Positions 40,310 to 50,315 of a stretch of DNA of 64,000 bases are shown here, piece by piece. Position 1 is the first letter of the stretch; each line of letters starts with the position of its first letter. The stretch spans positions 1-64,000 of the forward strand of contig JAZKXV010000004.1 in NCBI GenBank assembly GCA_045611785.1, read 5' to 3'. A program made the translations under genes and the position numbers. This DNA is from JAFTYO01 sp045611785. GTDB lineage: Bacteria; Pseudomonadota; Alphaproteobacteria; RF32; CAG-239. The notes under the pieces are model-generated. The model was given only the letters and a program-made list of their open reading frames with translations, was not told the DNA's origin and searched no databases.

Positions 40310-43001
40310 ATACCAGTTTTTTTAATTCGTAAAGTTTATCCAGAGCTTCTCGTGGAGATAAATTATCCGGAATTAATTCTTTTAGCATTTCAATTGCCGG
40401 ATTAGATGCTTGAATTTCTTCTTTAATTTGCTCTTGTTGTTTCTTTAATACAGAAAATAAAGGCAGATTATTTTCAATGTCAGTAACAGATGTGTTATTA
40501 GGATTTTGTTCTAAAGAATGCAAAATTTGCGTAGCTCTTTTTATAACAATTTTCGGTAATCCGGCTAATTTTGCTACATGTATACCATATGATCTGTCCG
40601 CGGCCCCATTTATAACCTGATGTAAAAATACAACATTTCCTTTAAATTCTTTTATTTTCATGCAGTGTAAACTTAGCGCTTTTAACTTGTTTGATAACAC
40701 GGTAAGTTCATGATAGTGAGTTGCAAATAAGGATCTGCATTTATTTATTTCATGCAAGTGTTCTACAACAGACCAAGCAATTGATAACCCGTCGTAGGTT
40801 GCTGTTCCTCTACCGATTTCATCGAGTATAACAAAAGATCTGTCAGTTGCCTGATTCAATATGGCAGCGGTTTCAACCATCTCAACCATAAATGTAGAGC
40901 GACCTCTTGATAAATCATCTGAAGCGCCGACTCGAGAAAAGATTTTATCTATAATTCCAATTTTTGCATAAGAACAAGGAACATATGAGCCTATTTGAGC
41001 CATAATTGCAATTATGGCATTTTGCCTTAAAAATGTCGATTTACCAGCCATGTTTGGTCCGGTTAAAAGCCATATACGGTTGTCAATATTGTTTAATATA
41101 CAATCGTTGCTTATAAATTCACCATCTAAAGCTTTTTCTAAAGATTTTTCAACAACAGGGTGCCTTCCATCTTTAATTATAAAATCTAAACTGTTATCTA
41201 CAACAGGACGTACATATTTTTTCTCGACTGCCAAATCAGCAAAAGCACTGGCCACATCTAATTCTGCAAAAATTTGAGCAACCTTATAAATATCATTTGC
41301 GGCACAAAGAGCTTGTGTGATTAAGTCGTTGTATAAGCTTATTTCCAATGCAAAAGATTTTTCTTCAGCACCAAGTAACTCTTGTTCCATTTCATTTAAT
41401 TCAACAGTAGTAAATCTGGCTCCGTTTATAACCGATTGACGATGTATAAATTGAGACATTCCAATCATGTCTTTAGCCAGTTTTGTAGGCACTTCAATAA
41501 AGTATCCTAACACACTTGTATGCTTAATTTTTAGGTTGGAAATGCCGGTATCTTGAATATATTTCTTTTCCAACTCATCAATAGAATGTTTTTGAATTAA
41601 TTGAATGTTGCGAAGTTGGTCAAGCTTAGCATTATATCCGTCTTTGATAAAACCACCAATGTTTATTTTGTTCGGTAAGTCTGCATCTTCTTTTAATGCT
41701 TCGCTTATTTCGGTCACAAGAGCACTAAAATCAGGTAATTGATTAATTTTATTATTAATTTCTTGAGGCAATACTTCTAAAGACAAGTTATACTTGTCCA
41801 AATTGTGTATTAAGTTTTTAACTTTAGGAATAAATGAAAGTGTAGTCCCCAAAGTGGCAAATTCTTTAGGAGAACATCTGTTTAAGCTCATACGAGAAAT
41901 TATTCTCTCTAAGTCAGCAACTTCTTTGAAATAGCCTCTTAAAATGTGTCTGATGTCAGAAGCTTTAATAAAAAAGTCAATCATATTTAAGCGTTGATTG
42001 ATAGTGTTTATGCAAACGGAAGGATTAACCAAGCGGTTCACAAGCAATCTGGAACCGGCTCCGGTAATGGTTCTATTAATGCAACCTAAAAGAGAAGATT
42101 TTTTATCTCCGTTTACGGATTTGAGTATTTCTAAATTATATCTTGTAGCACTGTCAATTTCTAAAAATTGGCTATCAACGCATCTGGTTGGGTTCTTTAG
42201 ATGTGGTAATTTACCTTTTTGAGTTGTCTCAATATATGAAAGAACAACGCCTGCTGCAATAATTTCTTGTTTTGTAAATGATCCGAAAGCATCTAATGTC
42301 TGAACATTAAAAAACTTCTCAAGCATGTTTTGTGCATTTAGAGCACTAAAGCGTGCCTGAGGTAAAACAGTTAATTTTTCTTGATAACGCTTTAATATGC
42401 TTAAAAGGCCTTGATTGTTTAATAATGAATCAGAAACCACAATTTCACTTGCATCAATATATGATACAAACGCTTGAAATACGTCTTCTGTATCGTTTAT
42501 ATCAACTTTAATGTTGCGTGTATAAAAATCGCCCGTAGATAAATCTATCCAAGAGAAACCAAAATTTTTTTCTTCTAAAGTGCAACATAATAAATAGTTA
42601 TTATTTCTTGCGTCTAACAGATTATCTTCGGTTAATGTGCCTGATGTAACAAGTCGGACAACTTCACGTTTTACAACAGCTTTTGAGCCGCCTCGTTTTT
42701 TTGCATCTTCAGGAGATTCTGTTTGTTCACAAATGGCAACTTTAAAACCTTGGTGGATTAGTTTAGCTAAATAACTTTCATAGGCATGAAAAGGCACGCC
42801 GCACATAGGTATCGGTTCGCCTTGATAAACTCCTCTTTTAGTTAAAATAATATCAAGTGCTTTAGATGCTTTTACGGCATCTTCAAAAAAGAGTTCATAA
42901 AAATCTCCCATACGATAAAAAAGCAGAAAATCTTCATATTCTTGCTTAATGTCTAAATATTGTCTTACGGAAGGGGTTGCGTCATCTTTAATTTTGTTCA
43001 T
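40308..43001 (-). CDS. mutS: DNA mismatch repair ATPase MutS
   Basis: 897 residues, full-length MutS1. The mismatch-reading N-terminus has FYRMGDFYELFFEDA with the Phe-x-Glu of the GxFxE wedge in altered wording. The ATPase has Walker A GPNMAGKSTFLRQ (about 643), SRVGASDDLSRGRSTFMVEM, DEIGRGTATYDG (Walker B) and ATHYHELT. The last 80 residues carry the C-terminal dimerisation part. It starts repair by binding mispairs and recruiting MutL. It is encoded alone on the minus strand. Confidence 0.98.
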   Translation of the reverse strand: MNKIKDDATPSVRQYLDIKQEYEDFLLFYRMGDFYELFFEDAVKASKALDIILTKRGVYQGEPIPMCGVPFHAYESYLAKLIHQGFKVAICEQTESPEDAKKRGGSKAVVKREVVRLVTSGTLTEDNLLDARNNNYLLCCTLEEKNFGFSWIDLSTGDFYTRNIKVDINDTEDVFQAFVSYIDASEIVVSDSLLNNQGLLSILKRYQEKLTVLPQARFSALNAQNMLEKFFNVQTLDAFGSFTKQEIIAAGVVLSYIETTQKGKLPHLKNPTRCVDSQFLEIDSATRYNLEILKSVNGDKKSSLLGCINRTITGAGSRLLVNRLVNPSVCINTINQRLNMIDFFIKASDIRHILRGYFKEVADLERIISRMSLNRCSPKEFATLGTTLSFIPKVKNLIHNLDKYNLSLEVLPQEINNKINQLPDFSALVTEISEALKEDADLPNKINIGGFIKDGYNAKLDQLRNIQLIQKHSIDELEKKYIQDTGISNLKIKHTSVLGYFIEVPTKLAKDMIGMSQFIHRQSVINGARFTTVELNEMEQELLGAEEKSFALEISLYNDLITQALCAANDIYKVAQIFAELDVASAFADLAVEKKYVRPVVDNSLDFIIKDGRHPVVEKSLEKALDGEFISNDCILNNIDNRIWLLTGPNMAGKSTFLRQNAIIAIMAQIGSYVPCSYAKIGIIDKIFSRVGASDDLSRGRSTFMVEMVETAAILNQATDRSFVILDEIGRGTATYDGLSIAWSVVEHLHEINKCRSLFATHYHELTVLSNKLKALSLHCMKIKEFKGNVVFLHQVINGAADRSYGIHVAKLAGLPKIVIKRATQILHSLEQNPNNTSVTDIENNLPLFSVLKKQQEQIKEEIQASNPAIEMLKELIPDNLSPREALDKLYELKKLV

Positions 43002-43099
43002 TTCTAAATTGCCAATTTTAAGTTATTTTAAACTTATTATATATTAAGATATTTTCTATATAAGTCCATTTTTTTTTGCATTTTATGCGGGGGTATTTG

Positions 43100-44518
43100 A
43101 TGAAAATTAATAAATTTGGCTTTACTGCCATAGAAAAAAACTCTGATTTTGCTGCTAGAGTTCTTATTTTATCAATTCCTTCGGCATTGGTGTTTATAAT
43201 GCTTACAATGTTTGATTTGTTAACACCTTATTGGGCTGTTGTATCTTATGCAATGATTATTGTTTTTAATATAGCATTTTTGTTGCCTATAAGCTTTGAA
43301 TTACAGCAGGTTAAAAAATATATATATAATCTTGCAAAAGGTGAAATTGATGAACAGTTTGATATAAAACTTACAGAAACAGAAGCAAAAGAAATTGCTC
43401 AAGCAATTAACTCAATGCATAAGTTTTGGGTTTATAAAACAGATGCATTAGAAGCGCAGAGTATGTCAGATACTGCTGTGTTAGATACTTTACCGGATCC
43501 TATTTTAATGATTGATAGATCAGGCAATATATTGGGTGCTAATTTATCTACAAGAAAACTTTTAGGTGACAATATAACAGAAAAAAATATTGAAAATGTA
43601 TTTAGTTCTAATAATTTTATTGAGGCCGTTACAAAAGTCTTAAAAAAAGAAAGTGAAGCAGAAAATTTGGTCTTTTATGCAAAAGAACCTTTTAATAAAA
43701 AAATATATGCTCACATAAAAAAATTGCCATGGTTTTCTAAGGGGAGAGCCGTAGCAGTTATTTCTTTATATGACTTAACAAAAGCAATGAAAATTGAAAA
43801 AATGCAGTCAGACTTTGTTGCAAATGCAAGTCATGAATTAAGTACGCCTCTTTCAGTTATATCCGGATTTATTGAAACATTGCAAACATCTGCAAAAGAT
43901 GATAAAGAAGCCAGAGAAACATTTTTAAAAATCATGGCCGATCAAGCAGAATATATGTCTGCCTTAATTGAAAACTTGCTTTCTCTATCCAGAATAGAAT
44001 TATCTCAAGATCAAAGTCCGGAAGAAAAGGTTAAAGTAGATATAATTATAGAAGAAGTTGCTGAAGCTTTATCGCTTAAAGCAAAAGACCGTAATATGAA
44101 CATTGTACTTGATTTACCTGAAAAAATACCGTTTATAATGGCAGATAGACATCAGGTTAGGCAGTTGATACAGAATTTGACCGATAATGCTTTAAAATAT
44201 GGTGTTAGTCCATCTGATGTAACTATTAGTGTTCATATTGCAGATAGTATTCCTGCCTCAAAAGCTTTTAATGTGGCAGAAGGCAAGGCTCTTGCAATCT
44301 CTGTAAACAATAAAGGACCAAAAATAAGTGCTGAAGATTTATCTCGTGTAACTGAACGTTTTTATCGTTTACAAGAACACAAAAACTTAAACATTAAAGG
44401 TACAGGATTAGGTTTATCTATTGCAAAACAAATTATTATTAGACATCGTGGAAATTTAACTGTTACATCAACTAATTATGGTGGAACAACATTTACTGTG
44501 TATATGCCGATTAAGTAG
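43100..44518 (+). CDS. PhoR-like sensor histidine kinase
   Basis: 472 residues from the ATG at 43100; a G-rich stretch 7-12 bases upstream is a plausible ribosome-binding site, and a longer in-frame version lacks support. Two N-terminal helices (about 22-45 and 52-70), a HAMP-like linker, a PAS domain (about 125-220, DTLPDPILMIDRSGNI), the H-box FVANASHELSTPLSVI with His near 245, N-box NLTDNALKYG and G-box GTGLGLSIAK (about 434). The order matches PhoR, the phosphate-starvation kinase, but no response regulator is adjacent. The target could be PhoB elsewhere. Confidence 0.85.
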   Translation: MKINKFGFTAIEKNSDFAARVLILSIPSALVFIMLTMFDLLTPYWAVVSYAMIIVFNIAFLLPISFELQQVKKYIYNLAKGEIDEQFDIKLTETEAKEIAQAINSMHKFWVYKTDALEAQSMSDTAVLDTLPDPILMIDRSGNILGANLSTRKLLGDNITEKNIENVFSSNNFIEAVTKVLKKESEAENLVFYAKEPFNKKIYAHIKKLPWFSKGRAVAVISLYDLTKAMKIEKMQSDFVANASHELSTPLSVISGFIETLQTSAKDDKEARETFLKIMADQAEYMSALIENLLSLSRIELSQDQSPEEKVKVDIIIEEVAEALSLKAKDRNMNIVLDLPEKIPFIMADRHQVRQLIQNLTDNALKYGVSPSDVTISVHIADSIPASKAFNVAEGKALAISVNNKGPKISAEDLSRVTERFYRLQEHKNLNIKGTGLGLSIAKQIIIRHRGNLTVTSTNYGGTTFTVYMPIK

Positions 44519-44560
44519 GGTTTATTCATATAAAATGAATTATAGAAAATAGGTTTTTTT

Positions 44561-45886
44561 ATGAGATTTGATTATAAAAATATTTGGACAATGAGTTATC
44601 CGATATTGATTAGTACGTTAATGCAGCAACTAATTGGTATCACTGATATAGTTTTTTTAGGTCGTTTAGGTGAAATAGAGTTAGGAGCTTCAGCTCTGGG
44701 ATCAACATATTTTTTCACTATTTTTATGGTGGCTTTCGGTTTTAGTGTGGGTGCACAAATAATCATGGCTCGTCGTAATGGAGAAAAAGAATATGAAAAA
44801 ATAGGGCATGTGTTTTATCAAGGATGTTCATTTTTAACATTGGTAAGTTTTATGGTTATAGCTCTATCCTATATTGCAACTCCTAAAATTTTACAATATT
44901 TAATTGGTAGTCCGGAAATATATGATGCAACGCTTGAGTATGTAAATTGGCGTATGTGGGGTCTTATAAGTGCTTCAATTATTCTTATGTCAAGGTCATT
45001 TTTTGTAAGCATAACCCAAACAAAGGTTCTAACACTAATTTCGATAGTTATGGTTTGTAGCAATATTATGCTAAATTATGCGCTCGTATTTGGTAAATGG
45101 GGTGCTCCACAATTAGGAATTTCAGGTGCCGCTATAGCCTCTAATTTATCAGAAGTTATTGCAATTTTTACCTATCTTATTTATTTCATATTAAAAATAG
45201 ATTTGAAAAAATATGGATTTACCAAGTTTATATATAGAAACTTTACGCTGCTAAAATCTATTTTGAATGTTTCTGTCTGGACAATGCTTCAACAGTTTAT
45301 TTCAGTTTCAACTTGGTTTTTATTTTTCGTTGCTATTGAGCACTTAGGTGAGCGAGAATTGGCAATCTCTAATCTTATTAAAAGTTTATTCTCATTTATC
45401 TTTGTAGTGATTAATTCTTTTGCTTCAACAGTAAGTTCTGTTATCTCTAACTTGATAGGTGAAGAAAAAATAAATGAAGTTATGCCTACAACCAACAGGA
45501 TATTAAAATTATGTTATTTAGTAACACTTCCGTTTATGGCTTTAATGATAATATTTGCTTATCCTGTGTTGCGTATTTATACAGATAATGTCGAACTCAT
45601 CACTCAATCGATTCCATCATTGTTGGTAATGGTAATAGGAAATATATTGCTGATTCCGGGATGGATTTACCTTTGTGCAGTTTTGGGAACCGGAAACTCT
45701 AAATATACAATGATAATTGAGTTTTTTGCCATGATAGTGTATGTGCTTTATACTTTCATAATTATTGAATATCTAAAATTAGCATTACCGATTTGTTGGG
45801 GTGCTGATATTGTATATAATTTGGCAATATTAATCTTTTCATACCAGTATATGTATAAATACAAAGGGTGTATTAAAAAGATTTAA
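44561..45886 (+). CDS. MATE-family multidrug/cation exporter
   Basis: 441 residues with twelve hydrophobic segments. The N-terminal half begins IWTMSYPILISTLMQQLIGITDIVFLGRLGE, the usual MATE opening; GVGAQIIMARRNGE-like wording (VGAQIIMARRNGE) follows near 68. The second half repeats the pattern (LNVSVWTMLQQFISVSTW near 235). It should exchange H+ or Na+ for drugs or metabolites at the inner membrane. Its 3' end overlaps the end of the convergent kinase-like gene by four bases. Confidence 0.9.
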   Translation: MRFDYKNIWTMSYPILISTLMQQLIGITDIVFLGRLGEIELGASALGSTYFFTIFMVAFGFSVGAQIIMARRNGEKEYEKIGHVFYQGCSFLTLVSFMVIALSYIATPKILQYLIGSPEIYDATLEYVNWRMWGLISASIILMSRSFFVSITQTKVLTLISIVMVCSNIMLNYALVFGKWGAPQLGISGAAIASNLSEVIAIFTYLIYFILKIDLKKYGFTKFIYRNFTLLKSILNVSVWTMLQQFISVSTWFLFFVAIEHLGERELAISNLIKSLFSFIFVVINSFASTVSSVISNLIGEEKINEVMPTTNRILKLCYLVTLPFMALMIIFAYPVLRIYTDNVELITQSIPSLLVMVIGNILLIPGWIYLCAVLGTGNSKYTMIIEFFAMIVYVLYTFIIIEYLKLALPICWGADIVYNLAILIFSYQYMYKYKGCIKKI

Positions 45887-46818
45887 TATAAAGAATTAAT
45901 CATATTTAATAAAACTTTATACTTTTTTAAGTTTAAGGTAAACAGAAGTGCTTTTCTGGTTGATTTAAAAAGCTTTTTGGATCTGATTCTTTTTTGTATT
46001 AAATTTAAGAAATAAAGATTAATGCCATATATCCACTCTTGTTTAGAAAAATTAAACAAGGTGTTGGTATGCAATATTAAGTTTTTTAAACGTTTTTGAG
46101 GTATGAATAATATAGCGTGTTGAGATAGGGAAGATATAAAAAATTCGGCCCAATCTTCAACTTTATAACCATAACGCATTAATTCAAAATCCAGTAATGC
46201 AATATTTTGCTGATGATCAATTAAGCAGTTATTTAAGCTTGCATCACCATGAATTATTGTAACGGCTTGATTTAAAACCACATTTGTTTCTATCGCCTCG
46301 TTTAACATATTAATCAGTTTTAAAACTTTGTTGCGAATGAAAGATTTTTCTTTTTTCATTAACTCTTGCAGTATTTGCTTATTTTCAGATGATATTTGCT
46401 CTAAATTTTTTTGAGGTGCTACCGGTATATCCAATTTTGAAATATGTTGATAAGATACGTAAATTTTATCGATAAGCTTAGTATCAAGATTAGATAGTAA
46501 AACTCTTTTTCCATCTATATATGATAAAATAATAATAAGCCAATTTTCATATTCAAAAAAATCTTGATTATTAAATATTTCAAGGTGTGCGGTATAAAGA
46601 TGAGGTTCTTTTTTAAGAGCTTTTAAGATTTGGCAAAGCCTTATCGCCCTATCTTGTTTTTCTTTTTTTATGGCTTTTACTATATAACTTTTATGTTCAG
46701 TTTTACACAAAAAGTTCAATGATGAACCACCACGATTTATATTTTTTAATAAAACAATATCTTGTTGAAAAACGTTATTTACTAAGTAAGCTTTTAATTT
46801 ACCTGAATTAATTTGCAT
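45883..46818 (-). CDS. Choline kinase/APH-family phosphotransferase
   Basis: 311 residues of a protein-kinase-like fold. The catalytic loop is VTIIHGDASLNNCLID (HGDxxxxN, about 195-210), followed by IALLDFELMRYGYKVEDWAEFF, the metal-binding Asp of the second motif and the typical D-A trailing helix. The N-lobe has a possible nucleotide loop NRGGSSLNFLCKTEHKSYIVK with its lysine. The wording is closer to LicA-type choline kinases than to aminoglycoside resistance enzymes, but the substrate is not proven. It is divergent from the permease at 46921 with a 102-base shared promoter region. Confidence 0.72.
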   Translation of the reverse strand: MQINSGKLKAYLVNNVFQQDIVLLKNINRGGSSLNFLCKTEHKSYIVKAIKKEKQDRAIRLCQILKALKKEPHLYTAHLEIFNNQDFFEYENWLIIILSYIDGKRVLLSNLDTKLIDKIYVSYQHISKLDIPVAPQKNLEQISSENKQILQELMKKEKSFIRNKVLKLINMLNEAIETNVVLNQAVTIIHGDASLNNCLIDHQQNIALLDFELMRYGYKVEDWAEFFISSLSQHAILFIPQKRLKNLILHTNTLFNFSKQEWIYGINLYFLNLIQKRIRSKKLFKSTRKALLFTLNLKKYKVLLNMINSLY

Positions 46819-46920
46819 CTAAATTTCCTCATTTTTATATCGCTTAAGTTGTAATTAAAACATTAAAAAACTTGAATGTAAACTTTTTTATATGTTAGAC
46901 TGTTAAAAAGGAGATTATAT

Positions 46921-47820
46921 ATGCAAAATTTATGGTGGTTAGTAGCAATTTTTGCAAGTTTTATATTTGCAATGTATATTTATGCAAATCAAATTTTTAA
47001 ATTAAAAGGTTCCCATATAATGATTTATAGGGGTGTTGGGGCTGCATTATTGTTGTTGCCGTTTACATTGTTTATTGATGGAGTTAATAATCATTTGTTT
47101 TATTGGTTATGTGTAGCACAAGGTTTTTTAATTGCATATTTAGATAACCGAATGTTTAACGCTGCAAACAAATTCGGTGCAGAAATAACAGGTATAATTC
47201 AACCATTGAGTGTTTTATTAAGCTTGATAAGTTGGTTTATAATTGTTCCTTCGCAATTTTTTGAGTTGGTAAGATCTCCTGTTCGACTTATTTTAACTGC
47301 AAGTGCGATTATGGGTATAGTAATATCTGTTATTATGTTTAGAAAAAGTCGCGTAAGCCGCTTGGCTCTATTATATCTATTGCCAGGGCTTTTGACAGTT
47401 ACAATACTTGATTTAATGGGTAAAACTTTGATGGATATTGGTTCTGATAACATTTTTGGAGCTATATTTTATTATTCATTGATAACATCTGCCGTGGCAG
47501 GAACAATTAATGCTATTGCATTTTTTTCACAGGGAAATACTCTTTCAGAAGTTATTTCGCCACGCAATTTAATATATGCCGGAATACCTATAATGATGTT
47601 AATTATGGGTATGTATGTGTTCAAAAATTATAGTTTGCATTTATCAAAAAATCCGGCTTATGCAATGGCTATTATATATTCTTACCCGGTATGGATCTTT
47701 TTAGCAAACAATATGTTTTTGAAACATTTTAAAAATAAAACATATGCCAAACCAAATAAATGGGTAATGATTACGATGGTAATATCAATTTTGGTTCTTA
47801 TACTTACTGTCAAAAACTGA
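46921..47820 (+). CDS. EamA/DMT-superfamily permease
   Basis: 299 residues with about ten membrane helices in two halves (first half LWWLVAIFASFIFAMYIYA to about 140, second from SRLALLYLLPGLLTVTILD), the DMT layout. AAGGAG lies 7 bases before the ATG. It is divergent from a choline-kinase-like gene; LicB choline permeases of the lic pathway are also DMT proteins, so a choline or amino-alcohol uptake role is possible but unproven. Its end overlaps the dsbD-like gene by 36 bases in convergent orientation. Confidence 0.75.
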   Translation: MQNLWWLVAIFASFIFAMYIYANQIFKLKGSHIMIYRGVGAALLLLPFTLFIDGVNNHLFYWLCVAQGFLIAYLDNRMFNAANKFGAEITGIIQPLSVLLSLISWFIIVPSQFFELVRSPVRLILTASAIMGIVISVIMFRKSRVSRLALLYLLPGLLTVTILDLMGKTLMDIGSDNIFGAIFYYSLITSAVAGTINAIAFFSQGNTLSEVISPRNLIYAGIPIMMLIMGMYVFKNYSLHLSKNPAYAMAIIYSYPVWIFLANNMFLKHFKNKTYAKPNKWVMITMVISILVLILTVKN

Positions 47821-49602
47821 TTTTACTATATCTAAAGTCAATAACTGAGGCAATATAACGTAGTTTTGTTGTTCCGGCGAATAATAAACATATAAAGGAA
47901 CACTGTTTCGACCATAAGTTTTAATTGCTTGCCCTATTTTTTCATCAGAGTGTGTCCAATCTGCTCTAAATAAGGATATGTTTTTTTGTTTTGCTAACAA
48001 AATAAAACTTTTATTGTTTAAAACATTTTTTTCATTTAGCAGACAAGTTAAGCACCATTTTGCCGTAAATTCAATGAAAACAGGTTTTTTCATATTTATT
48101 AGTTCACGAATTTGAACTTCATCATAATTTTTAAAATGCGTTTCGTTTATATCGCAATTATTATTCTTAAATTGATAAAATAAAATCCACATTAACCAAA
48201 TACATGTAAATAAAATTGGTATAGATAATATATATTTTACTTTACGTGTCCACTTACCGGATTTGGGAAATATTTTACTTAATACTTTAGGATATAGTTC
48301 TAGTAAAGTAAAAGGTAGGGCATAGCCTGTACCTAAACTCAAAAATATCATAAAATAAACATAAGGAGATTGCATTAATGTAAAACCAAGGGCAGCACCC
48401 AAGAATGGACCTGTGCATGGAGAAGCTATTAATACGGCAAAAAATCCTGACATAAAAGAATTTATACCTCCCATTTTATTAAACCAATTTAATAAAATAG
48501 GACTTATGGTAATTATATCTAAAATCATTAAAAACAAAACAACAAAGATTAAAATCATTATAATTACAAAAGCGGGAGATTGTAGTTGAAAGCCCCAACC
48601 AATGGCATTTCCACCTTTTCTAAGTAAAAACAATATGCTTGCCAATGTTAAAAAACTTGTCATTACTCCAGTAAAATATAACAATGCTTTTTTTATATCT
48701 TTTTTATCGTTTGAAGCGGCCATTGCTTTTAAGCTTAAAACCGGAAATACACAAGGCATAAAGTTAAGAAGAATGCCTCCGATAAATGATAAAATCAAAA
48801 TGTATAGCATATTAGATAAATCAGGATTATCATTTAAGGGCGTAAAACTTATTTTATAAGACTTGTCTTTATTTACAAGCAGTCCTCCTTGAAATGGGAT
48901 AACAGGCTTATTAAGAGGCACCTGTAATATGACTTTATTTTTTGATTTATAAATGTTTTGTTTTTCAGCCACATTAATAATGGATTTTTGATAAGGTATA
49001 AAATATAATTCTGAAAAATCAGATAAATCAGAAAAGTTATCTATATGTATGTTTAAGATTGCTGTTTGTTTGTCATAATTTATATCTGTTTTTGCATTGA
49101 TTATTGTTTTTGAGGGAAATGTGCTTATTGCTTCAGCATATTTAGTATCATATAATGCAACTTGAGCTTCAGATAATGTAAAATTTATGTCAGCACTCTC
49201 TTTTTCACATTCATTTTTACATGCTTCCCAATTTATTTTAACATTTAAAGGGCTATCAGTTTTATGCCCCTCAAACAGATAAAATGCTTTATCAGAATAT
49301 CCATATTGACCAAGAATATTTTCATATAATACAATTTGAGGGGTACTTTGGTTTACTCTTTTTATAAGTTTATTCCATGTAAATGTGGTTGGGATACCTG
49401 CATCTCCCGGATTGTCCCATGATATAAACCATCCATCTTTTAGCTCTAATTCAATTAAAATATTACTTTTATTTTCATCAATGTTTTTTGTATATATGAA
49501 AATGTTTAGTTTTTCATTTTGCCATATTGGACTATTTGCAAAGCAAGATGAAGTAAAGCAGATTGCAAATAAGAAAAAAAAGAACAATTTAATTAGTTTC
49601 AT
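47785..49602 (-). CDS. DsbD/ScsB-type thiol-disulfide transmembrane reductase
   Basis: 605 residues from the ATG at 49602, which gives a clear signal peptide (MKLIKLFFFFLFAICFTSSCFA); a start 12 codons upstream does not. A periplasmic N-terminal domain with WDNPGDAGIPTTFTW (about 20-240) is the ScsB-like type. The membrane domain has the paired cysteines LNFMPCVFPVLSLK (about 290) and ASPCTGPFLGAALG (about 400). A C-terminal thioredoxin domain has AKWCLTC near 516. Electrons flow from cytoplasmic thioredoxin to periplasmic substrates. It follows the CDP-alcohol transferase by 7 bases, in one operon. Confidence 0.88.
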   Translation of the reverse strand: MKLIKLFFFFLFAICFTSSCFANSPIWQNEKLNIFIYTKNIDENKSNILIELELKDGWFISWDNPGDAGIPTTFTWNKLIKRVNQSTPQIVLYENILGQYGYSDKAFYLFEGHKTDSPLNVKINWEACKNECEKESADINFTLSEAQVALYDTKYAEAISTFPSKTIINAKTDINYDKQTAILNIHIDNFSDLSDFSELYFIPYQKSIINVAEKQNIYKSKNKVILQVPLNKPVIPFQGGLLVNKDKSYKISFTPLNDNPDLSNMLYILILSFIGGILLNFMPCVFPVLSLKAMAASNDKKDIKKALLYFTGVMTSFLTLASILFLLRKGGNAIGWGFQLQSPAFVIIMILIFVVLFLMILDIITISPILLNWFNKMGGINSFMSGFFAVLIASPCTGPFLGAALGFTLMQSPYVYFMIFLSLGTGYALPFTLLELYPKVLSKIFPKSGKWTRKVKYILSIPILFTCIWLMWILFYQFKNNNCDINETHFKNYDEVQIRELINMKKPVFIEFTAKWCLTCLLNEKNVLNNKSFILLAKQKNISLFRADWTHSDEKIGQAIKTYGRNSVPLYVYYSPEQQNYVILPQLLTLDIVKSVFDSKYKNQN

Positions 49603-49609
49603 CTCTAGC

Positions 49610-50245
49610 TCAATTTTTATTTTTAATTTCCAAAACATAATATGCGTTGCTTACTATTATTAACGATTTTAACAATAAGAGTAAACCAAAAAATATAGAT
49701 ATAACAGTAAAAAACATGTTAAATAAGCACATTAAGCATAGAGCAATAAAAGTATCAAAATTTTGTAAATGTCCCCAAATGCAAATTTTTATATTTGATT
49801 GATTAATTTGGTTATAATCTTGTTTAGTTGTTAAAGTATATGTTAGTAGAGAGATTGCAGAAATCAGCAAGCTCATCATCATGAAAGCTCCGCTAACAGA
49901 ATTTTGCGGTGGATTTGCTAATATAAATCCCCACAAAAATAGGGCAAATGATGTATAATCGGCAACTATATCAAAAAAAATACCAAAATCTGTAATGCCG
50001 TTTAATCTTGCGCACATGCCATCAAGAATATCACAAACTCTGTTTAAAATCAGACATAGAAAGGCCCAAGAATAGGATTCTATTGCTAAAAAATTAAGCC
50101 CTAAAACAGCAAAACCGATGCCTGAAAAGGTTACAATATTTGCTGATACGTTATATTTAACGAGCAGTTTAGCTAAGTTAAAAGTTTTTTTGTAAGCAAA
50201 ATCAGCAAAACTACAGATATGAGGTTTTAGTTTTTTGGTGAACAT
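49610..50245 (-). CDS. CDP-alcohol phosphatidyltransferase
   Basis: 211 residues with six membrane helices. The catalytic motif D-x2-DG-x2-AR-x7-G-x3-D-x3-D is complete in CDILDGMCARLNGITDFG then IFFDIVAD (about 68-92). It condenses a CDP-activated alcohol or CDP-diacylglycerol with an alcohol to make a phospholipid. The head group cannot be decided: PgsA, PssA and Pcs share the motif. A choline-kinase-like gene 2.8 kb away raises the possibility of a choline product, which is weak evidence. AGGAG lies before the ATG region (GGAGATTTTTAG). Confidence 0.85.
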   Translation of the reverse strand: MFTKKLKPHICSFADFAYKKTFNLAKLLVKYNVSANIVTFSGIGFAVLGLNFLAIESYSWAFLCLILNRVCDILDGMCARLNGITDFGIFFDIVADYTSFALFLWGFILANPPQNSVSGAFMMMSLLISAISLLTYTLTTKQDYNQINQSNIKICIWGHLQNFDTFIALCLMCLFNMFFTVISIFFGLLLLLKSLIIVSNAYYVLEIKNKN

Positions 50246-50315
50246 CTAAAAATCTCCTTTATGCAAAGAAATATTAGCATATTCTTTTATTTCAATGTTT
50301 CAGTGATTTTAAATT

